From: WRGA01 sp031553395
GTDB lineage: Bacteria > Bacteroidota > Bacteroidia > Bacteroidales > WRGA01
DNA length: 64,000 bases
Reading direction: 5' to 3'
Assembly: GCA_031553395.1 (NCBI GenBank)
Contig: JAVBLR010000006.1
Location: 248,001 to 312,000 of the forward strand
A program made the translations under genes and the position numbers. Shown in pieces: positions 51,895 to 61,517 of the stretch (positions within the stretch are counted from its first letter, which is position 1; each line of letters opens with the position of its first letter). The notes under the pieces are model-generated. The model saw only the letters and a program-made list of their open reading frames with translations. It ran no database searches and was not told the origin of the DNA.

Positions 51895-52806
51895 ATGAAA
51901 ACCGGTTTCTTTTCAAATAAATCCTTCATTGTAAAAGTATTTATTACTTTATTGACAATTTTTGCAGGATTTTGTTTTACAATGCTTTTTACCGCTATTA
52001 CAACTTTAATAGCATATCCTGACGATATTTTATCAGGAACGGCACCTATGCTTAGTGCTAATATCTTACGGGCAGTACAAACATATCAAACTATATGTTT
52101 ATTTATTATTCCGGCGATTTTTTTAGCCGTTTGTTTTGATAGCAATCCAAAGGGATATTTGTATTTAGAACAAAGAAATAAACCGTTGATAATTCTTCTT
52201 ACCATTATTGCAAGTGTCATAATTATTCCGTTTATCAATTGGTTGGCATATTTTAACCAACAAATGCATTTTCCCGAAGCTTTGAAAGGGATTGAACAAT
52301 GGATGAGAAACAGTGAAGCTGATGCCAATAGTGTAATGGAAGTAATGCTCAAAATGGATTCAGTCGGAGCGTTATTAATTAATATCATATTGATTGGAGC
52401 ATTGGCCGCTGTGAGTGAGGAAATACTTTTCAGAGGAATCATTCAACGAATAATTGCCGATGCCAATAAAAATATTCATGTAGGAATTGGGGTTTCAGCG
52501 TTAATTTTCAGTGCAATCCACTTGCAATTTTATGGTTTTTTCCCACGTTTGCTGTTAGGAGCTTATTTTGGATATTTATTGTGGTGGACAAAATCGTTGT
52601 GGATGCCAATATTAGCTCATTTTGTCAATAATTTTATTGCCGTAATCGGATCATATTTAGAACAAAAAGGGATAGTTACAGATACAGAATGGAAAACAGT
52701 AGGTTCTTTTGAGACAATAGTATCAATAATTTCACTTCTCATTTTCGGAATAATCGTATGGATGATATACAACCGTACAAAATCCATTGTTCCGGCAAAA
52801 GGTTAA
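51895..52806 (+). CDS. CPBP-family intramembrane metalloprotease
   Basis: A 303-residue polytopic protein. The Abi/CPBP motifs are present: S-E-E-I-L-F-R-G near residue 174, F-S-A-I-H-L near 203, and H-F-V-N-N near 242, giving the two glutamates, the histidines and the asparagine of the active site. Members process prenylated proteins or act in bacteriocin immunity or signalling. The gene is 26 bp after the MutS-homologue gene and probably shares its transcript. Confidence 0.85.
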   Translation: MKTGFFSNKSFIVKVFITLLTIFAGFCFTMLFTAITTLIAYPDDILSGTAPMLSANILRAVQTYQTICLFIIPAIFLAVCFDSNPKGYLYLEQRNKPLIILLTIIASVIIIPFINWLAYFNQQMHFPEALKGIEQWMRNSEADANSVMEVMLKMDSVGALLINIILIGALAAVSEEILFRGIIQRIIADANKNIHVGIGVSALIFSAIHLQFYGFFPRLLLGAYFGYLLWWTKSLWMPILAHFVNNFIAVIGSYLEQKGIVTDTEWKTVGSFETIVSIISLLIFGIIVWMIYNRTKSIVPAKG

Positions 52807-52860
52807 AGGCGAAGGGCTAAGAATGTCCTCTCCTTTGCCCTTCGCCTTTAGCCCTTTGCC
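52805..52860. terminator. Hairpin after the CPBP gene
   Basis: AAAGGCGAAGGGC (52805-52817) pairs perfectly with GCCCTTCGCCTTT (52837-52849). It starts at the stop codon. It shares its word style, not its sequence, with the other intergenic hairpins. Confidence 0.7.
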
Positions 52861-52888
52861 GAAAATTATGTAACTTAAATGTATAAAA

Positions 52889-54955
52889 ATGGTTGCAAAG
52901 TCAAAACCGATATTTAACAATCGTGAACTAAGTTGGCTAGCTTTCAACGAGCGAGTAATGCAGGAAGCAATGGACCCAACGGTTCCGGTAGTACAACGAT
53001 TGCGATTTTTGGGAATATTTTCCAACAATCTGGACGAATTTTTTAAAGTTCGTGTGGCATCGGTACGGCGTATTGCAGCATTAACTACACTTAAAAAGAA
53101 AAATATTCAGGAACTTACGCCGGAAGAATTATTGATTGAGATTCAAAGTAAAGTACTTATTTTGCAACAAAAATCCGAAACTGTTTATGCGCAGATTTTG
53201 GATGAAATGCAGAAAAAAGGTATTATTTTCCTCAATGAAAAGCAATTAACTTCAGAACAGGCCGATTGGCTGCATACATATTTTGCGGAAAATATTCGCT
53301 CACAATTAGTTCCGCTTATATTGAACAACCGGACAAAGATGCCTTTGTTGCAGGATGATAGCATATATTTGGGTGTTAAAATGTCGGAACATACGGCGAG
53401 CAAATCTTCCTTTAAATATTTTATTATTGAAATTCCAGCTAAGATTTCTGTTCCCCGATTTGTTGTATTGCCTCAATTTGATAGTGAAGCAACAAAAATT
53501 ATCTTATTAGATGATATAATTCGTTTATGTTTGGATCGGATATTTTTTATGTTTGATTATGAACAGATAGAAGCTTACACATTTAAAATTACACGCGATG
53601 CCGAATTGGATTTGGATGATGATTTATCCAAAAGCTTGATGGAGAAAATGAAGGATAGTTTGCAGAAGCGGCCTTATGGACGTCCGATTCGCATGGTTTA
53701 CGATGCTTCGACTCCGGATGATTTGCATTGGCTGATTATGCGGAAATTAGGGATTAAAAAAACAGATAATGTAATTCCCGGCGGACGTTACCATCGATTA
53801 TGCGACCTAATGAATTTTCCGCATGTGCGCCCCGATTTGGAAGATGAATTAACTCATCCACTTTTACATCCCGAATTGAAACTTTATTCAAGTATATTGA
53901 ATGTCATCAAAAAGAAAGACATTTTACTGAATTATCCCTACCAGGACTTTATTCATTTTGTTGATTTTCTGAGGGAAGCTGCAATAGATCCGCTTGTTCA
54001 AGAAATCTACATTACGTTGTACCGCGTTGCAAATAATTCGAAGATAATAAATGCGTTGGCGAATGCTGCAAAGAACGGAAAGCAAGTTACGGTAATGATT
54101 GAGTTGCAAGCCCGTTTTGATGAAAGTGCCAATATACATTGGTCCCGAATTTTACAAGAAGCAAATGTAAAAGTGTTACATGGTGTTGAAGGAACAAAAG
54201 TGCATAGCAAAATAGCTTTGGTAAAGCGAAAAGAAGGAAAAAACATAAAGCGTTATGCTTATATTGGAACCGGTAATTTCAATGAATCAACTTCCAAACT
54301 TTACACCGATCTTGGGTTATTTACAACACATGAAGAAATAGCCGAAGATGTGGAGATGATTTTTCGATTTCTCGAAAATCCGCATACACGTTTCGAATGT
54401 AAGCATTTATTGGTTTCTCCCTATAAAATGCGGCAACGATTTGCACATTATATTGAGAAAGAAATCGAGAATGCCAAGAATAAGAAAGATGCTTATATTT
54501 TGCTGAAATTAAATAGCTTGGTTGATGAAAAAATAATCGAACTTCTCTATAAAGCAGGAAACGCCGGAGTACAAATACGAATGATTGTGCGAGGAATCTG
54601 TTGCTTAAAACCGGAAGTGCCCGGATTAAGCGAAAATATCAAATGTATCAGCATTATTGATAAATTGTTGGAACATAGTCGTGTGGCGATATTTGGTAAT
54701 GGCGGAAAAGAGCGAAGTTTTATAATGAGCGCCGATTGGATGAGCCGGAATTTCGATCGCCGGGTTGAAGTAGCAACACCTGTTTATGATAAAGAAATAA
54801 GAAAATCATTACGAAAAACCTTCGAAATTCAATGGAGTGATAATGTGAAAGCACGAAATATGTCTCCGCAAAAATTGAATACGTATGTAATACAAAAGGA
54901 AGGAGATGCTCGGGTTCGTTCTCAATCCGAATTATATAAGTATTTTATGGAGTAG
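52889..54955 (+). CDS. ppk1: Polyphosphate kinase 1
   Basis: The 688-residue protein matches Ppk1 throughout: N-R-E-L-S-W-L-A-F-N-E-R-V at the start, S-N-N-L-D-E-F-F-K-V-R-V-A near residue 46, and the C-terminal catalytic region with the autophosphorylated His439 in G-T-K-V-H-S-K-I-A, then G-T-G-N-F-N-E. It makes inorganic polyphosphate from ATP reversibly, a stress and phosphate store. It is full length. Convergent with uvrB. Confidence 0.95.
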   Translation: MVAKSKPIFNNRELSWLAFNERVMQEAMDPTVPVVQRLRFLGIFSNNLDEFFKVRVASVRRIAALTTLKKKNIQELTPEELLIEIQSKVLILQQKSETVYAQILDEMQKKGIIFLNEKQLTSEQADWLHTYFAENIRSQLVPLILNNRTKMPLLQDDSIYLGVKMSEHTASKSSFKYFIIEIPAKISVPRFVVLPQFDSEATKIILLDDIIRLCLDRIFFMFDYEQIEAYTFKITRDAELDLDDDLSKSLMEKMKDSLQKRPYGRPIRMVYDASTPDDLHWLIMRKLGIKKTDNVIPGGRYHRLCDLMNFPHVRPDLEDELTHPLLHPELKLYSSILNVIKKKDILLNYPYQDFIHFVDFLREAAIDPLVQEIYITLYRVANNSKIINALANAAKNGKQVTVMIELQARFDESANIHWSRILQEANVKVLHGVEGTKVHSKIALVKRKEGKNIKRYAYIGTGNFNESTSKLYTDLGLFTTHEEIAEDVEMIFRFLENPHTRFECKHLLVSPYKMRQRFAHYIEKEIENAKNKKDAYILLKLNSLVDEKIIELLYKAGNAGVQIRMIVRGICCLKPEVPGLSENIKCISIIDKLLEHSRVAIFGNGGKERSFIMSADWMSRNFDRRVEVATPVYDKEIRKSLRKTFEIQWSDNVKARNMSPQKLNTYVIQKEGDARVRSQSELYKYFME

Positions 54956-55036
54956 GAGAGGAGGAATTAGCCTGTGGCTGAATTTGTTGCAATTAATTGC
55001 TTATAACACATCTCCAAAACTACATTTAACTACCAA

Positions 55037-57052
55037 CTACTTTTTCTTCAACAAATCTTCCAATTTTATTATTTCATCGCGATATTGGGCAGCTTCGATA
55101 AATTCGAGTTTCTTGGCAGCTTCTGTCATTGATTTCTTGGCTTTATCAATGGCTTTTTGCAATTGCGGTTTACTCATATATTGAATAACCGGATCGGCAG
55201 CAACAATATTTTCGAATTCGGGTTCCATGTATGCTTTGGGGTCAGCCAGTTTATATTTCTCATGAGCAAGCGCCGAGCCTTTTGCCTTTTGAATTGCCCT
55301 CGGAGTAATATGATGCTCTTCATTGTATTTCAATTGTTTTTCCCGGCGACGATTGGTTTCGTCAATTGTTTTTCGCATACTTTCGGTAATTTTATCGGCA
55401 TACATGATAACCCTTCCGTTCAAGTTTCGAGCTGCACGGCCTGCCGTTTGTGTAAGCGAACGATGAGAACGGAGAAATCCTTCTTTGTCAGCATCCAAAA
55501 TAGCCACCAATGAAACTTCAGGTAAATCTAATCCTTCACGCAATAAATTTACTCCAATTAAAACATCGAATAATCCATTTCGTAAATCATCCATGATTTT
55601 TACCCGATCCAGCGTATCTACATCGGAATGAATGTAATTACAACGAACTCCCATCCGGGTTAGATAATCGGTTAATTCTTCCGCCATCCTTTTGGTCAAT
55701 GTTGTAACAAGTACCCGCTCGTCTTTTTCAGTTCGTTGATGAATTTCTTCCATCAAATCATCAATTTGATTTAATGACGGACGAACATCAATAATTGGAT
55801 CCAATAATCCGGTTGGGCGAATAACCTGTTCTACAACAACTCCTTCTGATTTTTCTAATTCATAATCCGCTGGAGTTGCGCTTACATAAATTACTTGTTT
55901 GGCTAATGCCTCAAATTCTTCGAATTTCAACGGACGATTATCAATTGCAGCAGGAAGGCGGAATCCGTATTCAACCAAATTTAATTTACGGGAAGCGTCT
56001 CCACCATACATTGCCCTGATTTGTGGAACAGTAACGTGGCTTTCGTCAATTACAACCAAGAAATCTTTTGGAAAATAATCTATCAAACAGAAGGGGCGGG
56101 TTCCGGGTAAACGGCCATCGAAATACCGGGAATAATTCTCAATTCCCGAACAATAACCCAATTCCCTTACCATTTCCATATCATACGAAACCCGCTCATA
56201 TAAACGCTTTGCTTCTAAATGTTTTCCGATGGATTTAAAAAATTCGACTTGCTTATCCAAATCAATTTCAATTTGTTTGATTGCATACGCGATATCATCT
56301 TTTCCCGTAACAAAAATATTTGCCGGATAAATTTTGTATTCGTCAAAAATACCAGTACTGATATTATTCATCGGATCGATTGTTTCAATACTTTCGATTT
56401 CATCGCCCCAAAATAATACACGTAAGATTGTATCGTTATAAGCAAGGAAAATATCAACGGTATCGCCTTTTACCCTGAAATTTCCGCGAGAAAGTTCAAC
56501 TTCATTCCGCGAGTAAAGTCCATCTACCAATTGGCGAAGAAAATGATTACGTGTGATTTTTTGCCCACGCGCTATATCAATCACTTTGCTGTGAAAATTT
56601 TCCGGATTTCCGATTCCATATAAACAGGAAACAGAGGAAATCACGACTACATCCTTTCTTCCTGATAATAAAGAAGAAGTTGTAGAAAGCCTCAATTTTT
56701 CGATTTCATCATTGATTGACAAATCTTTTTCAATATACGTATCAGTCGTAGGAAGATATGCTTCGGGTTGGTAATAATCGTAATACGACACAAAATATTC
56801 AACGGCATTATTCGGAAAAAATCCTTTAAACTCACTATATAATTGTGCTGCAAGGGTTTTATTATGACTTAAAATTAATGTTGGTTTTTGCACTTTTTCA
56901 ATCACATTGGCAATTGTAAAAGTCTTTCCCGAACCGGTTACACCCAATAATGTCTGATAAGGAACATTTTCCTTAATTCCTTCGGAAAGTTCCTCAATGG
57001 CTTGTGGCTGGTCGCCCGTGGGTTTGTAGTCGGATATTATTTCTAAATTCAT
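55037..57052 (-). CDS. uvrB: Excinuclease ABC subunit B
   Basis: The 671-residue DNA repair helicase has Walker A G-V-T-G-S-G-K-T-F near residue 38, the beta-hairpin Y-Y-D-Y-Y-Q-P-E-A-Y near residue 92, D-E-S-H, the helicase motif Q-T-A-G-R-A-A-R-N, and a C-terminal UVR domain (about 632-667). It works with UvrA and UvrC in nucleotide excision repair. It is the last gene of the dnaB-murB-uvrB group on the minus strand. Confidence 0.97.
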   Translation of the reverse strand: MNLEIISDYKPTGDQPQAIEELSEGIKENVPYQTLLGVTGSGKTFTIANVIEKVQKPTLILSHNKTLAAQLYSEFKGFFPNNAVEYFVSYYDYYQPEAYLPTTDTYIEKDLSINDEIEKLRLSTTSSLLSGRKDVVVISSVSCLYGIGNPENFHSKVIDIARGQKITRNHFLRQLVDGLYSRNEVELSRGNFRVKGDTVDIFLAYNDTILRVLFWGDEIESIETIDPMNNISTGIFDEYKIYPANIFVTGKDDIAYAIKQIEIDLDKQVEFFKSIGKHLEAKRLYERVSYDMEMVRELGYCSGIENYSRYFDGRLPGTRPFCLIDYFPKDFLVVIDESHVTVPQIRAMYGGDASRKLNLVEYGFRLPAAIDNRPLKFEEFEALAKQVIYVSATPADYELEKSEGVVVEQVIRPTGLLDPIIDVRPSLNQIDDLMEEIHQRTEKDERVLVTTLTKRMAEELTDYLTRMGVRCNYIHSDVDTLDRVKIMDDLRNGLFDVLIGVNLLREGLDLPEVSLVAILDADKEGFLRSHRSLTQTAGRAARNLNGRVIMYADKITESMRKTIDETNRRREKQLKYNEEHHITPRAIQKAKGSALAHEKYKLADPKAYMEPEFENIVAADPVIQYMSKPQLQKAIDKAKKSMTEAAKKLEFIEAAQYRDEIIKLEDLLKKK

Positions 57053-57070
57053 ACGTTTTGCAGATATATA

Positions 57071-57125
57071 GTTGTTTGTTGTTAGTTATTTGTTGTTTGG
57101 AAAATAACCAATAACAATTAACATA
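57071..57125. repeat. Iterated-word inverted repeat between murB and uvrB
   Basis: GTTGTTTGTTGTTAGTTATT words on one side and AATAACCAATAAC words on the other pair imperfectly. The words are of the same kind as at 4073-4154. Confidence 0.5.
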
Positions 57126-57134
57126 ATACAGAAG

Positions 57135-58163
57135 TCAAAAGACATTCACTTCGGGATAAATATCAATGCCGAATTTCTCCTTTACCGATTGTTGTATTGA
57201 TTGGGATAAATGCAGGATTTCTTTTCCGGTTGCACCGCCTTTATTGACCAATACCAATGCTTGTTTATCATGTACAGCCGCATTGCCGATTTGTTTTCCT
57301 TTCCAGCCACATTGTTCGATTAGCCATCCGGCCGGAACTTTCACATTATCGTTTGAATGTTTATAATGAGGTATTCCCGGATATTTTTGCAAAAGTTTTT
57401 GATAATGTATTTCCGGAATTATAGGATTCATAAAAAAACTACCGGCATTGCCTACAACTTCGGGATCGGGAAGTTTGCTGTCCCGTATAGATATTACAGC
57501 TTTGCGAATATTCTCGATGTTGATTTCTCCTAACTTTGATGTTTCTTCTTTTAGTGTTCCGTAATCCAAGTTAAAGTCCCCTTTTTTGTTCAACCGAAAA
57601 TAAACATTCGTAATGATAAATTTTCCCTTTAATTCATTTTTAAAAATACTATTCCGGTAAGAATAGTTGCATTCCTGATTCAGAAATGTTTTTGTTTTTC
57701 CGGTTGATATTTCAATTGTGTCTGTCTTTACGATTACATCTTTGGCTTCTACTCCATAGGCACCGATGTTTTGCACAGCACTTGCCCCAACTTCACCCGG
57801 AATAAGCGATAAATTTTCAATCCCTCTCCAATCCTTTTTTACACAATAATCAACAAAATCATCCCAATTTACGCCCGAGCCAACATTTAGAATAACGTAA
57901 TCATCTGTTTCTTCAACAATATCAATATATTGAATTCCCGAATGCAAAATAACTCCATCAAAATCTTGCGTAAACAAAAGGTTACTTCCTCCTCCAATAT
58001 GTAGTAATCTTTTCTCGGATAATTTTTTTTCTGAGAGAATAAGTGTCAGTTCTTCAATGTTTTTATATTCAATGAAATATGAAGCTTTTACATCAATATG
58101 AAATGTATTATAATTCTGTAAAGAATAATTTTCAAGAAGTTGAATAGAAAAAGTCGAACTCAT
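57135..58163 (-). CDS. murB: UDP-N-acetylmuramate dehydrogenase
   Basis: The 342-residue FAD enzyme reduces UDP-GlcNAc-enolpyruvate to UDP-MurNAc in peptidoglycan synthesis. It has the N-terminal FAD-binding domain (G-G-G-S-N-L-L near residue 57, then G-A-S-A-V-Q-N-I-G-A-Y-G near residue 125) and the C-terminal domain with the catalytic serine in N-A-G-S-F-F near residue 241 and the closing Glu in Y-P-E-V-N. Its length and Y-x-x loop match the type I group (E. coli). It lies 41 bp after dnaB and 82 bp before uvrB. Confidence 0.96.
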   Translation of the reverse strand: MSSTFSIQLLENYSLQNYNTFHIDVKASYFIEYKNIEELTLILSEKKLSEKRLLHIGGGSNLLFTQDFDGVILHSGIQYIDIVEETDDYVILNVGSGVNWDDFVDYCVKKDWRGIENLSLIPGEVGASAVQNIGAYGVEAKDVIVKTDTIEISTGKTKTFLNQECNYSYRNSIFKNELKGKFIITNVYFRLNKKGDFNLDYGTLKEETSKLGEINIENIRKAVISIRDSKLPDPEVVGNAGSFFMNPIIPEIHYQKLLQKYPGIPHYKHSNDNVKVPAGWLIEQCGWKGKQIGNAAVHDKQALVLVNKGGATGKEILHLSQSIQQSVKEKFGIDIYPEVNVF

Positions 58164-58204
58164 GCAGGATTTAATTAATTTACCAATTTAGATTATAAAA
58201 ATGA

Positions 58205-59740
58205 TTAAAATGGAACGGTATTGTTATTTCCTCCTGAAAGGAAGTCTCCATTTGGCAACGGTGGAGGCGGTGCATATGGATCAGAATCGGAAACAAAATT
58301 ATTACTATTCATCCTTGAACCCAACAATTGTCCTTCAGGCATTGGTAATGGAGCTTGTTCATCATCTACATTCTGGAAACGTGCATAATCGCTTTTAAAA
58401 CGTAATCTCACGTCTCCAACGGCACCGTTACGGTGTTTTGCTATAATTATTTCGGCTAATCCAATCAAAGACTGCCCATTACTATCTTCGAAAATTTTAT
58501 AATATTCGGGACGGTGAATAAAGCAAACCATATCGGCATCTTGCTCAATAGCACCCGATTCACGCAAATCGGAAAGTTGTGGTCGCTTTCCTTCATTTCC
58601 CTGCCGCGATTCAACACCACGATTCAACTGTGATAGAGCAATAATCGGAATATTTAGTTCTTTCGCCAACCCTTTCAATGACCGGGAAATCATACTTACT
58701 TCCTGTTCACGGCTGCCAAATCCCATTCCACTTGCATTCATCAATTGCAAATAATCGATAATAATGATTCTTATTCCGTGTTCCCGCACCAATCGTCGGG
58801 CTTTTGTACGAAGTTCGAAAACCGAAAGGCTAGGTGTATCATCAATATAGATAGGTGCATCAAAAAGGTCTTTTATCTTATAATGCAATTGTTCCCATTC
58901 ATGCGGTTCCAATTGGCCATCCTTGATTTTTTTTCCTTCAATTTCGGTAATATTTACGATTAAACGGTTTACCAATTGTACATTCGACATTTCTAGAGAA
59001 AAAACGGCAACTGGATTTCTATAATCAACGGCAATATTTTTCGCCATCGAAAGAACGAAAGCTGTTTTTCCCATTGCAGGACGGGCTGCAATAATTACCA
59101 AATCCGATTTTTGCCAACCGGATGTCATTTTATCCAATCCATGAAATCCGCTTTCCAACCCGCTTAATCCTTCGGGACGGCTTGCTGCGATTTCAATCAG
59201 TTTCATTGCTTCTTCGATAACCGGATTGATTTGTGTAACATCCTTTTTTACATTCCGTTGGGAAATTTCAAATAATTTTCCTTCAGCTTCCTGCATCAAA
59301 TCATCGACGTCATTCGTTTCGTCAAATGCTTTTGTCTGAACATCCGAAGAAAAAGAAATGAGCTCCCGCGCCATGTATTTTTGAGCAATAATACGTGCAT
59401 GATATTCAATGTGCGCAGCCGAAGCAACTTTACTGGTTAATTGAGCAATATAGAATCCGCCACCGACATCCTCCAATTCTCCTCTTTTTCGCAATTGTTC
59501 GGTTACGGTAAGTATATCAATCGGCTCCTGGCGAAGTGCCAGATCTACAATTGCCGAATAAATAAGCTGATGTACTTTATCGTAAAAACATTCCGGTTTA
59601 AGGATGTCATTTACAATATAGTAAGCATCTTTTTCAAGCATTAGAGCTCCTAATACCGCTTCTTCTAATTCTTTTGCCTGAGGCGGCATTTTTCCGAAAT
59701 CGGGAAAAACAGGAGTTGCAGGTTTCGTATTTTTAGCCAT
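58205..59740 (-). CDS. dnaB: Replicative DNA helicase DnaB
   Basis: The 511-residue hexameric helicase has the N-terminal domain (E-A-V-L-G-A-L-M-L near residue 26), Walker A A-A-R-P-A-M-G-K-T near residue 216, and Walker B I-I-I-I-D-Y-L-Q-L-M near residue 325. No intein is visible. The C-terminal tail is proline-rich (PYAPPPPLPNG). First gene of the dnaB-murB-uvrB group. Confidence 0.97.
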   Translation of the reverse strand: MAKNTKPATPVFPDFGKMPPQAKELEEAVLGALMLEKDAYYIVNDILKPECFYDKVHQLIYSAIVDLALRQEPIDILTVTEQLRKRGELEDVGGGFYIAQLTSKVASAAHIEYHARIIAQKYMARELISFSSDVQTKAFDETNDVDDLMQEAEGKLFEISQRNVKKDVTQINPVIEEAMKLIEIAASRPEGLSGLESGFHGLDKMTSGWQKSDLVIIAARPAMGKTAFVLSMAKNIAVDYRNPVAVFSLEMSNVQLVNRLIVNITEIEGKKIKDGQLEPHEWEQLHYKIKDLFDAPIYIDDTPSLSVFELRTKARRLVREHGIRIIIIDYLQLMNASGMGFGSREQEVSMISRSLKGLAKELNIPIIALSQLNRGVESRQGNEGKRPQLSDLRESGAIEQDADMVCFIHRPEYYKIFEDSNGQSLIGLAEIIIAKHRNGAVGDVRLRFKSDYARFQNVDDEQAPLPMPEGQLLGSRMNSNNFVSDSDPYAPPPPLPNGDFLSGGNNNTVPF

Positions 59741-59799
59741 AATTGTTATGGTATAAGCATATTTTCGTAATATAATCTACACAATTTTCAAAAGGGTTT

Positions 59800-59832
59800 C
59801 AAAGTTAGGCAAAAAAACGGAGTTAAACTCAA
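59800..59832 (-). promoter_or_regulatory. Promoter of dnaB
   Basis: On the minus strand TTG (59832-59830), 22 bp, TAACTTTG (59807-59800), 60 bp before the dnaB start. It is divergent from the ispE promoter. Confidence 0.6.
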
Positions 59833-59850
59833 AATAATTTCAACAGAAAT

Positions 59851-59883
59851 TTGTTAATAACTTAGTCGAAATATCTATTTTTG
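59851..59883 (+). promoter_or_regulatory. Promoter of ispE
   Basis: TTG (59851-59853), 22 bp, TATTTTTG (59876-59883), 64 bp before the ispE start. Confidence 0.65.
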
Positions 59884-59946
59884 CAAAGAAAGTTATGGCT
59901 TATTCAGTTTTACAACCATAACACATAACTCATAATCTGAAAAAAT

Positions 59947-60783
59947 ATGCTTTGTTTTCCAAATGCCAAAATTAATTTAGGATTAAATATTGTCAGAAAG
60001 CGAGATGACGGATATCACGATATCGAGACTATTTTTTACCCCATTGGCTTATGTGATGCATTAGAGATTGTTCCTTTTTACGGGGATCGAACAGAATCGC
60101 TGCTTTTTACACCTTCAGGAATTGATGTAGGTGGAGATATTGATAAAAATCTGGCCGTAAAAGCATATCATTTGTTAAGTCAATATTGTCATTTGCCAAA
60201 AGTTGATATGTTTTTGCACAAACATATTCCCTTTGGAGCCGGATTAGGCGGAGGCTCATCTGATGCAGCATTTGCACTTAAAATGTTAAACGAATTGTCT
60301 GATGCAAGATTATCTGAAAAACAATTAGAAGATATTGCATCCAAATTGGGAGCTGATTGTCCCTTCTTTATTCAGAATAAACCGGTTTTTGCATCGGGAA
60401 TCGGGAATGTTTTCGAACCGATTGATTTTTGTTTACAAGATTATTATTTGGTATTAATAAAACCGGATATATTTGTTTCTACTCCAGAAGCATATGCGAG
60501 AGTAAAGCCTTCTGTTCCGGATGTTTCCTTAAAGGATATTATACAAATGCCAATTAAAGAATGGAAAGATAAAATGTTAAATAATTTTGAATTATCGGTT
60601 TTTTCTAAGTTCCCGGCAATAAATGAAATTAAAAATAATCTGTATAATGTAGGAGCTGTATATGCGTCTATGTCGGGTTCTGGTTCATCGGTTTTTGGAA
60701 TTTTCGACTCTCTTCCTGAAGGAGTAGAGGAACTGTTTTCTAACTGTTTTGTTTGGAAAGGGCAATTAAAATCAAACTTTTAA
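59947..60783 (+). CDS. ispE: 4-diphosphocytidyl-2-C-methyl-D-erythritol kinase
   Basis: The 278-residue GHMP kinase phosphorylates CDP-methylerythritol in the MEP route to isoprenoids. It has N-A-K-I-N-L-G-L-N at residues 6-14, the ATP-binding P-F-G-A-G-L-G-G-G-S-S-D near residues 97-108, and M-S-G-S-G-S-S-V-F near the end. Full length with its own promoter. Its presence shows that the organism makes isoprenoids through the MEP pathway. Confidence 0.96.
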   Translation: MLCFPNAKINLGLNIVRKRDDGYHDIETIFYPIGLCDALEIVPFYGDRTESLLFTPSGIDVGGDIDKNLAVKAYHLLSQYCHLPKVDMFLHKHIPFGAGLGGGSSDAAFALKMLNELSDARLSEKQLEDIASKLGADCPFFIQNKPVFASGIGNVFEPIDFCLQDYYLVLIKPDIFVSTPEAYARVKPSVPDVSLKDIIQMPIKEWKDKMLNNFELSVFSKFPAINEIKNNLYNVGAVYASMSGSGSSVFGIFDSLPEGVEELFSNCFVWKGQLKSNF

Positions 60784-60848
60784 GCGATTTATTCGTTTTC
60801 TAAATATAGCAATTTATGATTAACAAATTATAAATTGTAAATCGTAAA

Positions 60849-60880
60849 TTGCAAATTTATAAATTTATGATGTATTTTTG
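60849..60880 (+). promoter_or_regulatory. Promoter of the SPOR-domain lipoprotein gene
   Basis: TTG (60849-60851), 21 bp, TATTTTTG (60873-60880), 52 bp before the start. Confidence 0.75.
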
Positions 60881-60932
60881 CAAAGCTTATAACTCTAATT
60901 GTAATTATAACCACTATTAAATTCAATAAAAA

Positions 60933-61427
60933 ATGAAGAAAAACATTGTATTAGCAAGTATAATTTTGACTGCTGCTTTTTTCATGGGTTCATGTAAATC
61001 ATCTAAAGAAAGCGCTTATCGTGCTGCTTATGAAAAGGCTAAAGAGAAAGATGTTTCTAATAATGCATCTAATGATGATGTTGTAGTGTACACGCCTCCT
61101 ACAACTACGCCTACAACACCAACTTATTCTAATGAGCCAACAAGAACAGAAAGAGTTACCCCTGTGAATCAAAGTGAAGCTAGTTATTTAAAACGCTATA
61201 GTGTAGTTATTTACAGTTTTAAAAATAAAACAAATGCTGATGCGGCAAAAGAAGAAATGGTAAAACATGGTTACAATGTTATCTTAGCTCAAAATAGTGA
61301 AGGAATGTACCGGGTTATTATTGCAAGTTATGATGATAAAGCTACTGCTGTTGCAAAACGAGATGAAGTAAAAGCTAAATATGCTCCACGATTTAATGAT
61401 ATTTGGATTTTGGAAAGGTCTTACTAA
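60933..61427 (+). CDS. SPOR-domain lipoprotein
   Basis: A 164-residue lipoprotein with lipobox M-G-S-C near residue 21, a low-complexity Thr/Pro linker (about 48-75) and a C-terminal SPOR domain (about 90-164: Y-S-V-V-I-Y-S-F, then Y-R-V-I-I-A-S-Y). SPOR domains bind peptidoglycan stripped of stem peptides at division sites, so the protein probably sits on the cell wall at the septum. Confidence 0.87.
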   Translation: MKKNIVLASIILTAAFFMGSCKSSKESAYRAAYEKAKEKDVSNNASNDDVVVYTPPTTTPTTPTYSNEPTRTERVTPVNQSEASYLKRYSVVIYSFKNKTNADAAKEEMVKHGYNVILAQNSEGMYRVIIASYDDKATAVAKRDEVKAKYAPRFNDIWILERSY

Positions 61428-61458
61428 ACCAGAATAACTATTTTAGAAATTTTATAAG

Positions 61459-61490
61459 AGGCTTTTTCTGAAAGGGATAAGCCTTTTTGT
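61459..61490 (+). terminator. Terminator after the SPOR lipoprotein gene
   Basis: AGGCTT pairs with AAGCCT and is followed by a T run. Short stem, but located just after the stop. Confidence 0.55.
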
Positions 61491-61517
61491 TTACTCCATA
61501 ACCTTAATTTGAAAAGT